A DNA stretch of 64,000 nt, from assembly GCA_947474435.1 (NCBI GenBank), contig CANJII010000011.1:1-64000 (forward strand), written 5' to 3'. This document shows positions 28,640-37,014 of this stretch, one piece after another; the first letter of the stretch is position 1, and each line of letters opens with the position of its first letter. The DNA is from Chitinophagaceae bacterium (GTDB taxonomy: Bacteria > Bacteroidota > Bacteroidia > Chitinophagales > UBA10324). The position numbers and the translations under genes were made by a program. The notes beneath the pieces were generated by a model. That model was not told the origin of the DNA and did no database searches. It saw only the letters and a program-made list of their open reading frames with translations.

Positions 28640-30052
28640 ATGATGAGAAAAATAATTCTGCTTTTATTTTTTAGTGTTACGGTTGAAAGCAGTATTCATG
28701 CGCAGCAGTGGTTTCCGTTGGAAGGAGGATTGAGTGGATTAAACGCTCAGAGCGATAAAGTAACTGCTCTATGTACTGATAGTGTTCATCATGTATTGTT
28801 TGTAGCAGGTTCATTTCAATATGCAAATGATACTACGCTTGTAAAAAGTATTGCCAAATGGGATGGTGCAAATTGGAGTGCGTTAATTACTCATGACAGT
28901 AATGGTGTTTATAATGGCTTTAGTGGACCAGTACTAATATCAGCATTAGCAATATTTCATGCGCGATTATTTATCGCATTGAATAGTTCATTGGGAAATG
29001 TTATGGTTTCCTGTTCGATAGATAGTTTTGATGTTGCAATCCTTGGAGTTTTTAATGATGATATTAATTCAATATCTGTTTTTAATGATTCATTAATTGT
29101 TGGTGGAGCATTTACACAATGGAAAACATATTATACTTCATCAACCTGGTACAATGCTTCAGGAATAGTAAAATGGGAAGGAGGTGCTCAATGGCAACAA
29201 GTTGGCGGAGGTATTTCAGTTGGTGGATTTTCAGAAGTAAACGCTCTATGCGTTCATCACAACAAACTATATGCAGCCGGAATATTTGAAACAGCAGGCG
29301 GCACCTACTGCAAAAACATCGCCTGCTGGAATGATACAAGCTGGAGTGCGGTAGGTAGCGGAATTGGATTCAGCGGTCAGTTTGATTGCATTTTACATGC
29401 ACTCGTCTCGTATAAGAACAAGCTTTATGCAGGCGGAGATTTTTATATGTCAGATGGGTATTTTGCCAACGGATTGGGAATGTGGAACGATACAACCTGG
29501 AGTGCGACAGGTGTCAATGCTACAGCAGTATATGCTCTTAAGGTTCATGGGAATAAACTTTATTTTGGTTCAGATGGCAGCAGTTTAGGCACATGGCTTT
29601 GGGATCGTGTAACATGTTATGATGATTCTGTTTGGTTGTCAACGGGAACAGGGCCAACAGGTGATGTTCTTGCTCTTGAGGTATTTAATAATGATTTATA
29701 TGCAGGAGGTGTTTTTGAAACAATTGATTCAATAACTAATGCAGGTTTTATAGCCCGTTACGACCCAACAATAATTCAAGACACAACAACAATAGTTGAA
29801 GTGAAACAAAAAATTTCTGCAATAAAGATTTATCCCAACCCCGCACAATCATCCATCTCCATAGAAGCAGCACATGGAAAAACAGTTAATCAGGTAACTG
29901 TTACAGATGTGTTAGGCAGAATAATTTATGAACAGCAAACAAATTCTCAATTATCCATTATCAATTGTCAATTGTTTCCCGCCGGAGTTTATTTTATAAA
30001 AGTACAAATGCAGAATGGAAGTGTTGTGGTAAAGAAATTTGTGAAGGAATAA
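28640..30052 (+). CDS. Secreted propeller-like protein with T9SS type A sorting domain
   Basis: This 470-residue protein has a signal peptide (MMRKIILLLFFSVTVESSIH). Repeats of about 50 residues of the form NKLYAAGIFETAGG / NKLYAGGDFYMSDG / NDLYAGGVFETIDS alternate with CWNDTSWSAVGSG-like strands, as in Kelch/delta-60 beta-propellers. The C terminus is a type A sorting domain (IKIYPNPAQSSISIEA ... GVYFIKVQMQNGSVVVKKFV). Within that domain the stretch NSQLSIINCQLF is encoded by an AT-rich repeat (see repeat at 29943). It is a paralogue of the gene at 43272. The function is unknown; surface export is likely. Confidence 0.82.
   Translation: MMRKIILLLFFSVTVESSIHAQQWFPLEGGLSGLNAQSDKVTALCTDSVHHVLFVAGSFQYANDTTLVKSIAKWDGANWSALITHDSNGVYNGFSGPVLISALAIFHARLFIALNSSLGNVMVSCSIDSFDVAILGVFNDDINSISVFNDSLIVGGAFTQWKTYYTSSTWYNASGIVKWEGGAQWQQVGGGISVGGFSEVNALCVHHNKLYAAGIFETAGGTYCKNIACWNDTSWSAVGSGIGFSGQFDCILHALVSYKNKLYAGGDFYMSDGYFANGLGMWNDTTWSATGVNATAVYALKVHGNKLYFGSDGSSLGTWLWDRVTCYDDSVWLSTGTGPTGDVLALEVFNNDLYAGGVFETIDSITNAGFIARYDPTIIQDTTTIVEVKQKISAIKIYPNPAQSSISIEAAHGKTVNQVTVTDVLGRIIYEQQTNSQLSIINCQLFPAGVYFIKVQMQNGSVVVKKFVKE
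29943..29975 (+). repeat. AT-rich repeat translated within a T9SS sorting domain (copy 1)
   Basis: The segment TCAATTATCCATTATCAATT and its continuation is, on the opposite strand, 19/20 identical by eye to part of the repeat at 44465 in the paralogous gene. It adds the SQLSIINCQL stretch to the protein. Confidence 0.55.
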
Positions 30053-30054
30053 AA

Positions 30055-30095
30055 ACAGTTGGCAGTTGACAGTATGCAGTACGCAGTACGCAGTT
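30055..30095 (+). repeat. Short tandem CAGT-type repeat
   Basis: Units of CAGTTGG / CAGTTGA / CAGTATG / CAGTACG / CAGTACG / CAGTTTT follow each other in 7-base steps immediately after the stop codon of the propeller-like gene. No gene or hairpin explains it; such heptad repeats are common between genes in Bacteroidota. Confidence 0.7.
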
Positions 30096-30145
30096 TTGTT
30101 GCGCTTAAAAAATAAAAATAAATTTGAACTGTAAAAAAATTGTTT

Positions 30146-30382
30146 ATGGATTTATTAATCAGAATAAAAGATAAAAAAGATTACAAATTTCTCCGCGAGT
30201 TAACCAAGCTTATGGGGCTCGCGACTAAGGAAATTTCTTCAGCAAAAATATATGACGAAGAATTGAGTAAGGGTGAAATTCAATTGCTCGAAGAACGCTG
30301 GACTGATTATGTAAAAAATCCAAAAGCGGTTGAGAAGTGGAGTGATGTAAAGAAAGAATTGAAGAAGAAACATGCCCGCTGA
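30146..30382 (+). CDS. Probable antitoxin of a ParE-type system
   Basis: This 78-residue protein is highly charged, with a predicted helical core (KLMGLATKEISSAKIYDEEL) and the end WSDVKKELKKKHAR, which resembles addiction-module antitoxins found upstream of RelE/ParE toxins in Bacteroidota. The ATG at 30146 is chosen over a TTG two codons earlier. It overlaps the start of the toxin gene by 11 bp, the usual antitoxin-toxin arrangement. Because the toxin is frameshifted, this is probably an orphaned antitoxin. Confidence 0.65.
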   Translation: MDLLIRIKDKKDYKFLRELTKLMGLATKEISSAKIYDEELSKGEIQLLEERWTDYVKNPKAVEKWSDVKKELKKKHAR

Positions 30383-30667
30383 AATTATTTTTCGTCCGAC
30401 AGTAAAAAGTGAACTGGACGAAATCGTTTTATATTACGAAACCAATAAAACAGGATTAGGAATTTTATTTTTGGATACATTGGATGTTCTTATTCAGAGA
30501 GTTCAGAATTCTCCCGCTCAATTTCCAATAGTTCATCAAAAAATATGTAGGCGGTGATGATTGATTTTCCTTACTCTGTTTATTTCTGCCTGCACAAAAA
30601 ACAGATTGTTATTCTGGCAATCATCCATCAAAAGAGAAATCCAAAAATCTGGAAGAAGAGAAAATAA
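30372..30667 (+). pseudogene. RelE/ParE-family toxin gene broken by a frameshift
   Basis: The first frame gives 61 residues beginning MPAEIIFRPTVKSELDEIVL with YYETNKTGLGILFLDTLD, the standard ParE N-terminal half, and then stops after QKICRR at 30557. The missing C-terminal half continues in another frame from 30554: VMIDFPYSVYFCLHKKQIV then LAIIHQKRNPKIWKKRK, stop at 30667, matching the FPY..Y..V.A..H..R.P..W.R pattern of the family. Loss of one G at AGGCGG(G)TGATG would explain the break. It could be a sequencing error, but if real the toxin is inactive. Confidence 0.85.
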
Positions 30668-30824
30668 ATTGGGACAGTTCTGTACTGAATAAAAAATTCT
30701 TCCGGTTCCGATTATAATAAATCAGCATTCAGTTTTTGCAACAGATGATGTGAGTAGCCGGTAAATACTTTCCGAAGAAATAAACACATTATACACTTCG
30801 CTCTGAAGTTCTGTTTTCTATATT

Positions 30825-31115
30825 TTATCTCACTATAATTTCCTCCACAATCCCTTCACCGAATCTGGTGTTAATGAGTTCCATCATTTTCTGGCGCGAG
30901 TAAACAAGTTCGTTTTTCAGCGGAGCGGAGTTTACTTCCACATATAATTTTTTATTGCGCAGGTTCACACTCTTTGTGTATCGGGCTATTGTTTTTCCTA
31001 ACAACTCTTCCCAGCATTGCAACAGGCGCACTTCATTTACTTTATCGTTCCACTTGTTGGCGGCCATCAGTTGCTTCAGTATATCACCAATGGGTTGGTC
31101 GTTGTGTTTTTTCAC
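30825..31115 (-). CDS. DUF721 (DciA-like) protein
   Basis: This 96-residue protein matches the DUF721 pattern: PIGDILKQLMAANKW, LLQCWEELLGKTIARYTKSV and LYVEVNSAPLKNELVYSRQK then INTRFGEGIVEEIIV. Related DciA proteins load the replicative helicase in many bacteria, but that role is not shown for the short Bacteroidota forms. In Bacteroidota this gene commonly sits next to recF; here a toxin-antitoxin pair lies between. The start codon is GTG at 31115. Confidence 0.88.
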   Translation of the reverse strand: MKKHNDQPIGDILKQLMAANKWNDKVNEVRLLQCWEELLGKTIARYTKSVNLRNKKLYVEVNSAPLKNELVYSRQKMMELINTRFGEGIVEEIIVR

Positions 31116-31133
31116 TTTTTTGTAAATGATTTT

Positions 31134-31469
31134 CTAGTAGATTTCCAATACTCCATATTCATCTGATTTTATCAATGCTTCAAAATCAGAATAGTGTTTA
31201 ATAAGCAACAACGAAACCTGCAGTGTTTTTTGATTTCCTGTTTTCAATAAAATTATCTTAGGAGGGAAAGAATATAAAACTGACAGGTTAAAGTAATCTT
31301 CATCGTTCGTAACAATTATGCAATCATTTTCTTTTGCATAATTCCATATCTGTAAATCAGTCACAGGTTGCTTGAATGGTAAATCATCTGCATGAATAAT
31401 TTTTGCGAAATGGTTTTCGATCAGCTTCTTTAATCGCCACGAAATATTAGCATCAAGTAATAAATTCAT
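31134..31469 (-). CDS. DUF5615 PIN-like toxin candidate
   Basis: This 111-residue protein begins MNLLLDANISWRLKKLIE and has HADDLPFKQPVTDLQIWNYA and IIVTNDEDYFNLS. These are the spaced Asp residues (LLDAN, TNDEDY) of the DUF5615 PIN-like family, assumed to be metal-dependent RNases. It is paired with a DUF433 gene whose TGA stop is one base before this ATG, a standard toxin-antitoxin layout. An in-frame TTG four codons upstream overlaps the DUF433 gene and is less likely as start. Confidence 0.85.
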   Translation of the reverse strand: MNLLLDANISWRLKKLIENHFAKIIHADDLPFKQPVTDLQIWNYAKENDCIIVTNDEDYFNLSVLYSFPPKIILLKTGNQKTLQVSLLLIKHYSDFEALIKSDEYGVLEIY

Positions 31470-31470
31470 T

Positions 31471-31698
31471 TCAGGCGGCAATCAATTTTAACATTGCTTC
31501 CCTGTTCGCGGCAAAAGTCAGTGCTGCAATAATGTGTTCTTCCTTCATTGAAGGAAAGTCAGTTTTTATTTCTTCGTGGGTCATTCCTGCTGCTAACCAT
31601 CCTAAAATATCAGCAACAGAAATTCTTGTTCCTTTAATGCAGGGCTTTCCAAACCTTATTTCAGGATCGATGCTTATGAATTCAAGTGCTTCTTTCAT
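31471..31698 (-). CDS. DUF433 antitoxin candidate
   Basis: This 75-residue protein has the full DUF433 signature: ISIDPEIRFGKPCIKGTRIS, VADILGWLAAGMTHEEI and DFPSMKEEHIIAALTFAANR. DUF433 proteins carry a helix-turn-helix and act as the antitoxin and autorepressor of DUF5615-type modules. It lies upstream of the PIN-like gene on the same strand and 34 bp after the recF stop, so it may also be read from recF. Confidence 0.87.
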   Translation of the reverse strand: MKEALEFISIDPEIRFGKPCIKGTRISVADILGWLAAGMTHEEIKTDFPSMKEEHIIAALTFAANREAMLKLIAA

Positions 31699-31732
31699 CT
31701 TTCAAAAGTATAATTAAAAATGAAACAGTCAA

Positions 31733-32830
31733 TCAATAAACAGCTTCGACAACATTGTTGGATTCAATCAAAAAATGCTTTGATGATTTTTCAGAATCAA
31801 TAATTCCGTTCCAGTTGGTACAGGTAATAAAAACCTGTCCGCGATTTTTACTTGCAGCATCAGCCAGTAATTTTTCAGAACGATGCTGATCGAGTTTATC
31901 AAAAATATCATCGAGCAACAGGAGAGGAGTTTCGTTTTTCTTTTCAGCAATAAAATCAAACTGTGCGAGTTTAAGTGCAATGAGAAAAGATTTTTTTTGC
32001 CCTTGACTTCCGAATTTTTTAATTGAAAATTCATTAAGCAAAAAATCCAGATCATCACGATGCACACCGGCAGTGGTTCGTTGCAGTATCATATCTTTTT
32101 CGCGATTAGCTAAAAGTATTTTCGAGAAATCATTTTCATTCAGTAATGATTCATAATTCATCAAAGCTGTTTCATGTGCATCAGAAATAAATGCATAATG
32201 CTTTTGCAACAAAGGAATCAGAATCTGCAAACTTGTTTTTCGTTCCTCATAAATCTGTTTGCCCAATTTCACCAACTGTTCGTCCAACACATTCATTAAA
32301 TCATCGTCGCGGGTTTGTCCTGCATACCACTGTTTTAATAATGCATTTCGCTGAACAAGTACACGATTGTATTGCATCAAATCATCAAGATACAAACGAT
32401 TCACCTGCGATATGGTATTATCCAGCCACTTGCGACGCTCTTCACTTCCTTCAATAATCAATACAATATCATCAGGTGCAATAACCACCAATGGAAATTT
32501 ACCAATGTGGTCGGCCAATTTTTCGTAAACAATTTCATCGTGTTTCAACAATTTCGGTGTTCCGCTTTGAAAGGCAAGCGAAATATTTTCAGTTCTTTCA
32601 TCCGCAATAAACTTTCCCTGCAACCGGAAAAATTCTTCTTTAAAATTTATGGCACCGGAATCTCCTGAATGAAAATATCCTTTTGTGAGACACAGATAAT
32701 TTATTGCTTCGAGCAAATTGGTTTTTCCTGCTCCATTCCGACCAGATAAAATATTCAGTCCTTCACAAAACAATACCTGTTGTTCGGTATAGTTTCTGAA
32801 ATTGGTTAGCTGAATGGATGAAAGATGCAA
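31733..32830 (-). CDS. recF: DNA replication and repair protein RecF
   Basis: RecF loads RecA at single-strand gaps with RecO/RecR. The 365-residue SMC-like ATPase has LSSIQLTNFRNYTEQ and ILSGRNGAGKTNLLEAI (Walker A), then VVIAPDDIVLIIEGSEERR, TTAGVHRDDLDFLL, FGSQGQKKSFLIALKLAQ (signature) and TPLLLLDDIFDKLDQHR (Walker B). The first Met codon in frame is at 32899, but the family fold begins exactly at TTG 32830 (LHLSSIQL), so TTG is taken as the start; the extra 23 residues upstream look like untranslated leader. Confidence 0.92.
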   Translation of the reverse strand: MHLSSIQLTNFRNYTEQQVLFCEGLNILSGRNGAGKTNLLEAINYLCLTKGYFHSGDSGAINFKEEFFRLQGKFIADERTENISLAFQSGTPKLLKHDEIVYEKLADHIGKFPLVVIAPDDIVLIIEGSEERRKWLDNTISQVNRLYLDDLMQYNRVLVQRNALLKQWYAGQTRDDDLMNVLDEQLVKLGKQIYEERKTSLQILIPLLQKHYAFISDAHETALMNYESLLNENDFSKILLANREKDMILQRTTAGVHRDDLDFLLNEFSIKKFGSQGQKKSFLIALKLAQFDFIAEKKNETPLLLLDDIFDKLDQHRSEKLLADAASKNRGQVFITCTNWNGIIDSEKSSKHFLIESNNVVEAVY

Positions 32831-32976
32831 AACAAAATAAATTGAAGTGCGCAAATATGCAATTGAATCTGCATTCACTTTCACTTTGGATAAATACAAT
32901 CAGCATTATATTTTTTACAAAGAATTTTGCCTCAATTTCCCGGCTATTTCAAGAACCAAAATGAATGGAATACCTA

Positions 32977-33007
32977 TTTGTGTTTAAGCGGATTTCAATT
33001 AGGTTTG
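32977..33007 (+). promoter_or_regulatory. Complete Bacteroidota-type promoter for pdhA
   Basis: TTTG at 32977-32980 is followed after exactly 19 bp by TAGGTTTG at 33000-33007, which matches the known -33/-7 consensus TTTG-N19-21-TAnnTTTG without a mismatch. It implies transcription from about 33012 and argues that the open frame upstream (from 32927) is not translated. Confidence 0.7.
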
Positions 33008-33028
33008 CCGCTCCTAAAAAAACAAGCT

Positions 33029-34024
33029 TTGGCAAAAGCAAAATTCGGAAAGAAGGAATATTTACAATGGTATGAAATCATGCTGCGTGTTCGTCGCTTT
33101 GAAGAAAAGGCGGGGCAGTTGTATGGCATGCAAAAAATCCGGGGCTTTTGTCATTTATACATTGGACAGGAAGCTGTTGCCGCCGGAACTGTATCTGCCT
33201 TGCGCCAGGAAGATCCGATGATTACTGCTTACCGCGATCATGGTTTGGCTTTGGCTAAAGGAATGAGTGCTGATACCTGTATGGCTGAATTATATGGAAA
33301 GGCAACAGGATGCACAAAAGGTAAAGGTGGTTCTATGCACTTTTTCAGTAAGGAACATTTTTTCTTTGGCGGTCATGGAATTGTGGGAGCGCAAATAGGA
33401 TTGGGTGCCGGCATTGCCTTCGCTGAAAAATATAAAGGCACTGATAATTTATGCATTTGTTTTTTTGGTGATGGTGCAGCGCGCCAGGGAATATTGCACG
33501 AAACTTTTAATATGGCAATGATGTGGAAATTGCCGGTGATATTTGTTTGCGAGAATAATTATTATGCAATGGGAACTTCCATTGAGCGGTCAAGTAATGT
33601 GGCGAATGTTTCGCAATTGGGATTGAGTTACAATATGCCATCAGCCATTGTGGATGGAATGAAGTGCGAAGATGTGCACAATGCGGTTGCCGAAGCTGCA
33701 GAGCGTGCACGCAAAGGTGATGGACCTACATTTTTAGAAATACAGACTTACCGTTACAAAGGTCATTCAATGAGCGACCCTGCAAAATACCGCAGCAAAG
33801 AAGAGGTGGAAGAGTACAAACAAAAAGATCCGTTGGAAACCACTCTTGCTACTATTTTTGAAAAGAAATTTGCAACACAAGCGGAGATAGATTCAATAGG
33901 CGAAAAAATTCAGGCAGAGATTGAAGCCTGTGTAAAATTTGCCGAAGAATCTGAATACCCTGAAGCTGCAGAATTATTTACCGACAATTACTCAGAAGCT
34001 GATTATCCATTCATACTATCCTGA
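33029..34024 (+). CDS. pdhA: Pyruvate dehydrogenase E1 component, alpha subunit
   Basis: This protein makes acetyl-CoA with the E1 beta and E2/E3 subunits, using thiamine diphosphate. The 331-residue chain has WYEIMLRVRRFEEKAGQLYG, KIRGFCHLYIGQEAVAAG, MITAYRDHGLALAKG, KGKGGSMHFFSKEHFFFGGH, the ThDP/Mg motif FFGDGAARQGILHETFNMA and the regulatory-loop region TYRYKGHSMSDPAKYRSKEE. The TTG at 33029 is chosen because the family normally starts at AKAKF and a promoter lies upstream of it. The E1 beta gene is not adjacent; a TPR membrane protein follows after 24 bp. Confidence 0.93.
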   Translation: MAKAKFGKKEYLQWYEIMLRVRRFEEKAGQLYGMQKIRGFCHLYIGQEAVAAGTVSALRQEDPMITAYRDHGLALAKGMSADTCMAELYGKATGCTKGKGGSMHFFSKEHFFFGGHGIVGAQIGLGAGIAFAEKYKGTDNLCICFFGDGAARQGILHETFNMAMMWKLPVIFVCENNYYAMGTSIERSSNVANVSQLGLSYNMPSAIVDGMKCEDVHNAVAEAAERARKGDGPTFLEIQTYRYKGHSMSDPAKYRSKEEVEEYKQKDPLETTLATIFEKKFATQAEIDSIGEKIQAEIEACVKFAEESEYPEAAELFTDNYSEADYPFILS

Positions 34025-34048
34025 TAAAAAATTTTAACAAACAATAAA

Positions 34049-34717
34049 ATGACCGACAAAAAACAAGAACAAATACTCGACATCGGAGGCACTTACTCAA
34101 AATTCGAGCATTGGATTAACGAAAATAAAACCATGCTCACCATTGTAGTGGGCGGACTTTTTCTGGTAGTGGCCGGCTATATGGGATTCAATAAATTGTA
34201 CCTGCAACCGAAAGAAGATGAAGCACAGAATCAGATGTTCGTGGCTCAGAAATATTTCGAAAAAGATTCATTGAATCTTGCATTGAACGGCGATAAAAAT
34301 TACCCGGGCTTTTTGAAAATCATTGACGATTACAAATGGACCAAAGCTGCAAATCTTGCGCACTATTATGCAGGAGTTATTTACCTGAAGCAAGGGAAAT
34401 TTGATGATGCAATTACTCATCTTGAAGATTATAACGGAAAGGATATTCTGGTTTCAGGAATGGCACTGAATTGCCTGGGCGATGCATACAGCGAAAAAGG
34501 TGAAATGGAAAAGGCGATTGACTTTTACAAGAAAGCATCTTACAATCACGAGAATGAATTAACTACTCCGATCTTTTTGAAGAAGGCAGGAATGTTGTTA
34601 GAGAAAACCGGAAAAAAAGAAGAAGCCCTTAAAATGTATCAGGAAATAAGTGATAAATATCCGAAGAGTACTGAAGCCCGCGACATTGATAAGTACATAA
34701 CAAGAGCACAAGGATAA
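34049..34717 (+). CDS. Single-span membrane protein with TPR repeats
   Basis: This 222-residue protein has a short cytoplasmic N terminus, one membrane span (MLTIVVGGLFLVVAGYMGF, about residues 30-50), then TPR helices (AHYYAGVIYLKQGKFDDAIT, ALNCLGDAYSEKGEMEKAID, KKEEALKMYQEISDKYPKS). The layout recalls YfgM-type proteins, which help periplasmic folding near SecYEG and BamB. It follows pdhA closely, although a functional link is not obvious, and ends with a strong terminator. Confidence 0.8.
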   Translation: MTDKKQEQILDIGGTYSKFEHWINENKTMLTIVVGGLFLVVAGYMGFNKLYLQPKEDEAQNQMFVAQKYFEKDSLNLALNGDKNYPGFLKIIDDYKWTKAANLAHYYAGVIYLKQGKFDDAITHLEDYNGKDILVSGMALNCLGDAYSEKGEMEKAIDFYKKASYNHENELTTPIFLKKAGMLLEKTGKKEEALKMYQEISDKYPKSTEARDIDKYITRAQG

Positions 34718-34741
34718 TTTTTAACTGGATAATAAATTTTC

Positions 34742-34775
34742 AAAGCTGACTGAAATTTTTCAGTCAGCTTTTTTT
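34742..34775 (+). terminator. Rho-independent terminator after the TPR gene
   Basis: AAAGCTGACTGAAA pairs with TTTCAGTCAGCTTT and the 3' arm runs into seven or more T residues. It lies 25 bp after the stop codon. Confidence 0.9.
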
Positions 34776-34846
34776 ATAATAAACTTTGAAAATTTAATTT
34801 TAAAAAGCAGGAGTCAGATAACAATTGTAACCTGAATGAAATAATA

Positions 34847-36775
34847 TCAGACTTTCTCCACTAACTCCGCCAACTCTTCCCATTCTTTTGTGGCTGCTGC
34901 TAATTTCTTTTTCAGTTCATCATACTGCGAAAAAATATCCTGACTGTTTGCACTTTTCATTTCATTCGGGTCAGCCATTTTCTTTTCTATTGCAGCAATT
35001 GCTGCTTCATATTCTTCAACAGTTTTTTCAGCCTTCTGCAATTTGTTTTCTAATTTTTTCTTGTCTTTTTCTGCATTTCTTTTTTGCTCGCTGTCAGAAG
35101 GTGAGTCAATATTTTTTTGTTTGTCCACTGCATTCTGCTTCTGCTTGATTTCTAATTGTTGCAACGAATCCAGATTAAGTGATCCGAGGAACTCTTCAAT
35201 ATCGCCAATGTATTCTTTTATGGTTTGATTGCGGAAATAAAATGTGCGGTTGGTTAATCCCTGTAAAAAATCACGGTCGTGCGACACAAGAATTAAAGTG
35301 CCGTCATAATTCTGCAATGCTTCCTTCAACACTTCCTTGCTCACAAAATCCAAGTGATTCGTCGGCTCATCCAGAATCAAAAGATTCGCGGGTTCCAATA
35401 ACAAACACGCCAATGCCAGTCGTGATTTTTCTCCGCCAGAAAGCACTTTCACTTTTTTATCTACATCATCACCACCAAATAAAAACGAACCCAGTAAGCT
35501 CCGCAATTTTGGTCGAGTGTTATGGTCAGCCAATCGTTCCACTGTTTGATAAACAGTGAGATTGCCATCCAGTTCTTCAGCTTGCTGTTGCGCGTAGTAA
35601 CCAACTTTTACATTGTACCCGAGTGTGCAATCGCCAACAAAAGGTTCTCCGCCTTTAATAATTTTTGCAAGCGTGGTTTTTCCTTCACCGTTTCTTCCCA
35701 CAAAAGCCACGCGCTCATTTCGCGCCACTTCAAATTTCAGATTTTTTAAAATTACTTTTTCGCCATACGCCTTTGTCAAATCTTTTGCTTCAGCAACCAC
35801 CACACCCGAACGCGGCGCTTCCGGAAAACGAAAGCGAATGCTGCTGGTGTCTTCGTCTTCCATTTCAATCCGTTCTTTTCTATCGAGCTGCTTGATTAAC
35901 GACTGCGCCATTTTTGCTTTACTCGCCTTCGCTCTGAATTTATCAATCAACGCTTCGGTCTGGCGAATTTCATTTTGCTGATTGGTATATGCCGCCATTA
36001 ATTTTTCGCGACGCTCCTTGCGCAACTCAATGTATCGTGAATAGGAAGCTTTGTAATCTTCAATTTTCCCGCGCGAAATTTCTATTGTGCGATTCGTGAG
36101 ATTATCGAGAAACCGTTTATCGTGCGATACAATTAAAATAGCACCCGGATAATCCAGTAAAAAATTTTCGAGCCACTGAATGGATTCAATGTCGAGGTGA
36201 TTCGTCGGCTCATCTAACAACAATAATGTTGGTTGCTTCAATAAAATTTTTGCCAGTTCCACACGCATCTGCCATCCACCACTAAAAGCAGAAACAGGTT
36301 TATCGAAATCATTTCTATCGAAACCAAGACCTAATAAAATTTTCTCCACTTTTCCTTCCTGACTTCCGGCTTCGAGCAAGTGTAAGTGCTCCTGTGCATC
36401 GTGCAATTCCTGCAACAAATCCATGTACGAATCATCAGAGAAATCAGTGGTATGAGTTACCTTCTCAGTAAGATCGTGAACACGCGCTTCCAGTCTTTTT
36501 ATTTCTTCAAGCGCCGAAGCGGTTTCATCAAAAATTGATTTACCACTGGCGAACGACAAATCCTGTTGCAGGTATCCAACCGTGCATTCGCGCGGATAGG
36601 AGATTCCGCCTTCATCAGCATTACGAATCTTTGCGAGTATTTTCAGAATGGTTGATTTACCAGCACCATTCCTTCCAACCAGACCAATGCGGTCGCGGTC
36701 GTTAATTAAAAAAGTGACATCACTGAATAAATATTCTCCGCCGTGAGAAATTCCAAGTCCCGTTACATTTATCAT
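34847..36775 (-). CDS. ABC-F family ATPase (EttA/Uup-like)
   Basis: This 642-residue cytoplasmic protein has two ABC domains and no membrane part. The first has GLVGRNGAGKSTILK, FSGGWQMRVELAKILL and TLLLLDEPTNHLD. The second has AFVGRNGEGKTTLAK, LSGGEKSRLALACLLL and LLILDEPTNHLD. Between them is the charged ABC-F linker (ELRKERREKLMAAYTNQQ), and a Lys/Glu coiled coil ends the chain. ABC-F proteins bind the ribosomal E site to adjust translation, or protect against antibiotics; no resistance context is visible, so a housekeeping role is favoured. TACTTTCG 20 bp upstream of the ATG fits the -7 pattern. Confidence 0.92.
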   Translation of the reverse strand: MINVTGLGISHGGEYLFSDVTFLINDRDRIGLVGRNGAGKSTILKILAKIRNADEGGISYPRECTVGYLQQDLSFASGKSIFDETASALEEIKRLEARVHDLTEKVTHTTDFSDDSYMDLLQELHDAQEHLHLLEAGSQEGKVEKILLGLGFDRNDFDKPVSAFSGGWQMRVELAKILLKQPTLLLLDEPTNHLDIESIQWLENFLLDYPGAILIVSHDKRFLDNLTNRTIEISRGKIEDYKASYSRYIELRKERREKLMAAYTNQQNEIRQTEALIDKFRAKASKAKMAQSLIKQLDRKERIEMEDEDTSSIRFRFPEAPRSGVVVAEAKDLTKAYGEKVILKNLKFEVARNERVAFVGRNGEGKTTLAKIIKGGEPFVGDCTLGYNVKVGYYAQQQAEELDGNLTVYQTVERLADHNTRPKLRSLLGSFLFGGDDVDKKVKVLSGGEKSRLALACLLLEPANLLILDEPTNHLDFVSKEVLKEALQNYDGTLILVSHDRDFLQGLTNRTFYFRNQTIKEYIGDIEEFLGSLNLDSLQQLEIKQKQNAVDKQKNIDSPSDSEQKRNAEKDKKKLENKLQKAEKTVEEYEAAIAAIEKKMADPNEMKSANSQDIFSQYDELKKKLAAATKEWEELAELVEKV

Positions 36776-37014
36776 GGGCGCGAAAGTAAGCCATGAAATA
36801 ATTATTTCTTCTCAATTTCAGTCGCAAATTCTTTCATTCATCACAAGTTTAATACTTGCAGAAAAGAATTCACCAGTTAAAACTTATAAACTTTTTTTTG
36901 GCAAAACTGCTTGACGATTGTTCTGTGTTTTTTCATTCTTCTAAACTTTTTTTGAAAAAGCTAAGTTGAGTTGAAGAAAAAGGATGTACTTCGTAAGAAT
37001 TTATTTTTTATAAA

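Noticed and set aside
32927-33028. N-terminal extension of pdhA
   Set aside because: It contains a complete promoter, lacks similarity to the family's N terminus, and begins with TTG; treated as untranslated leader.
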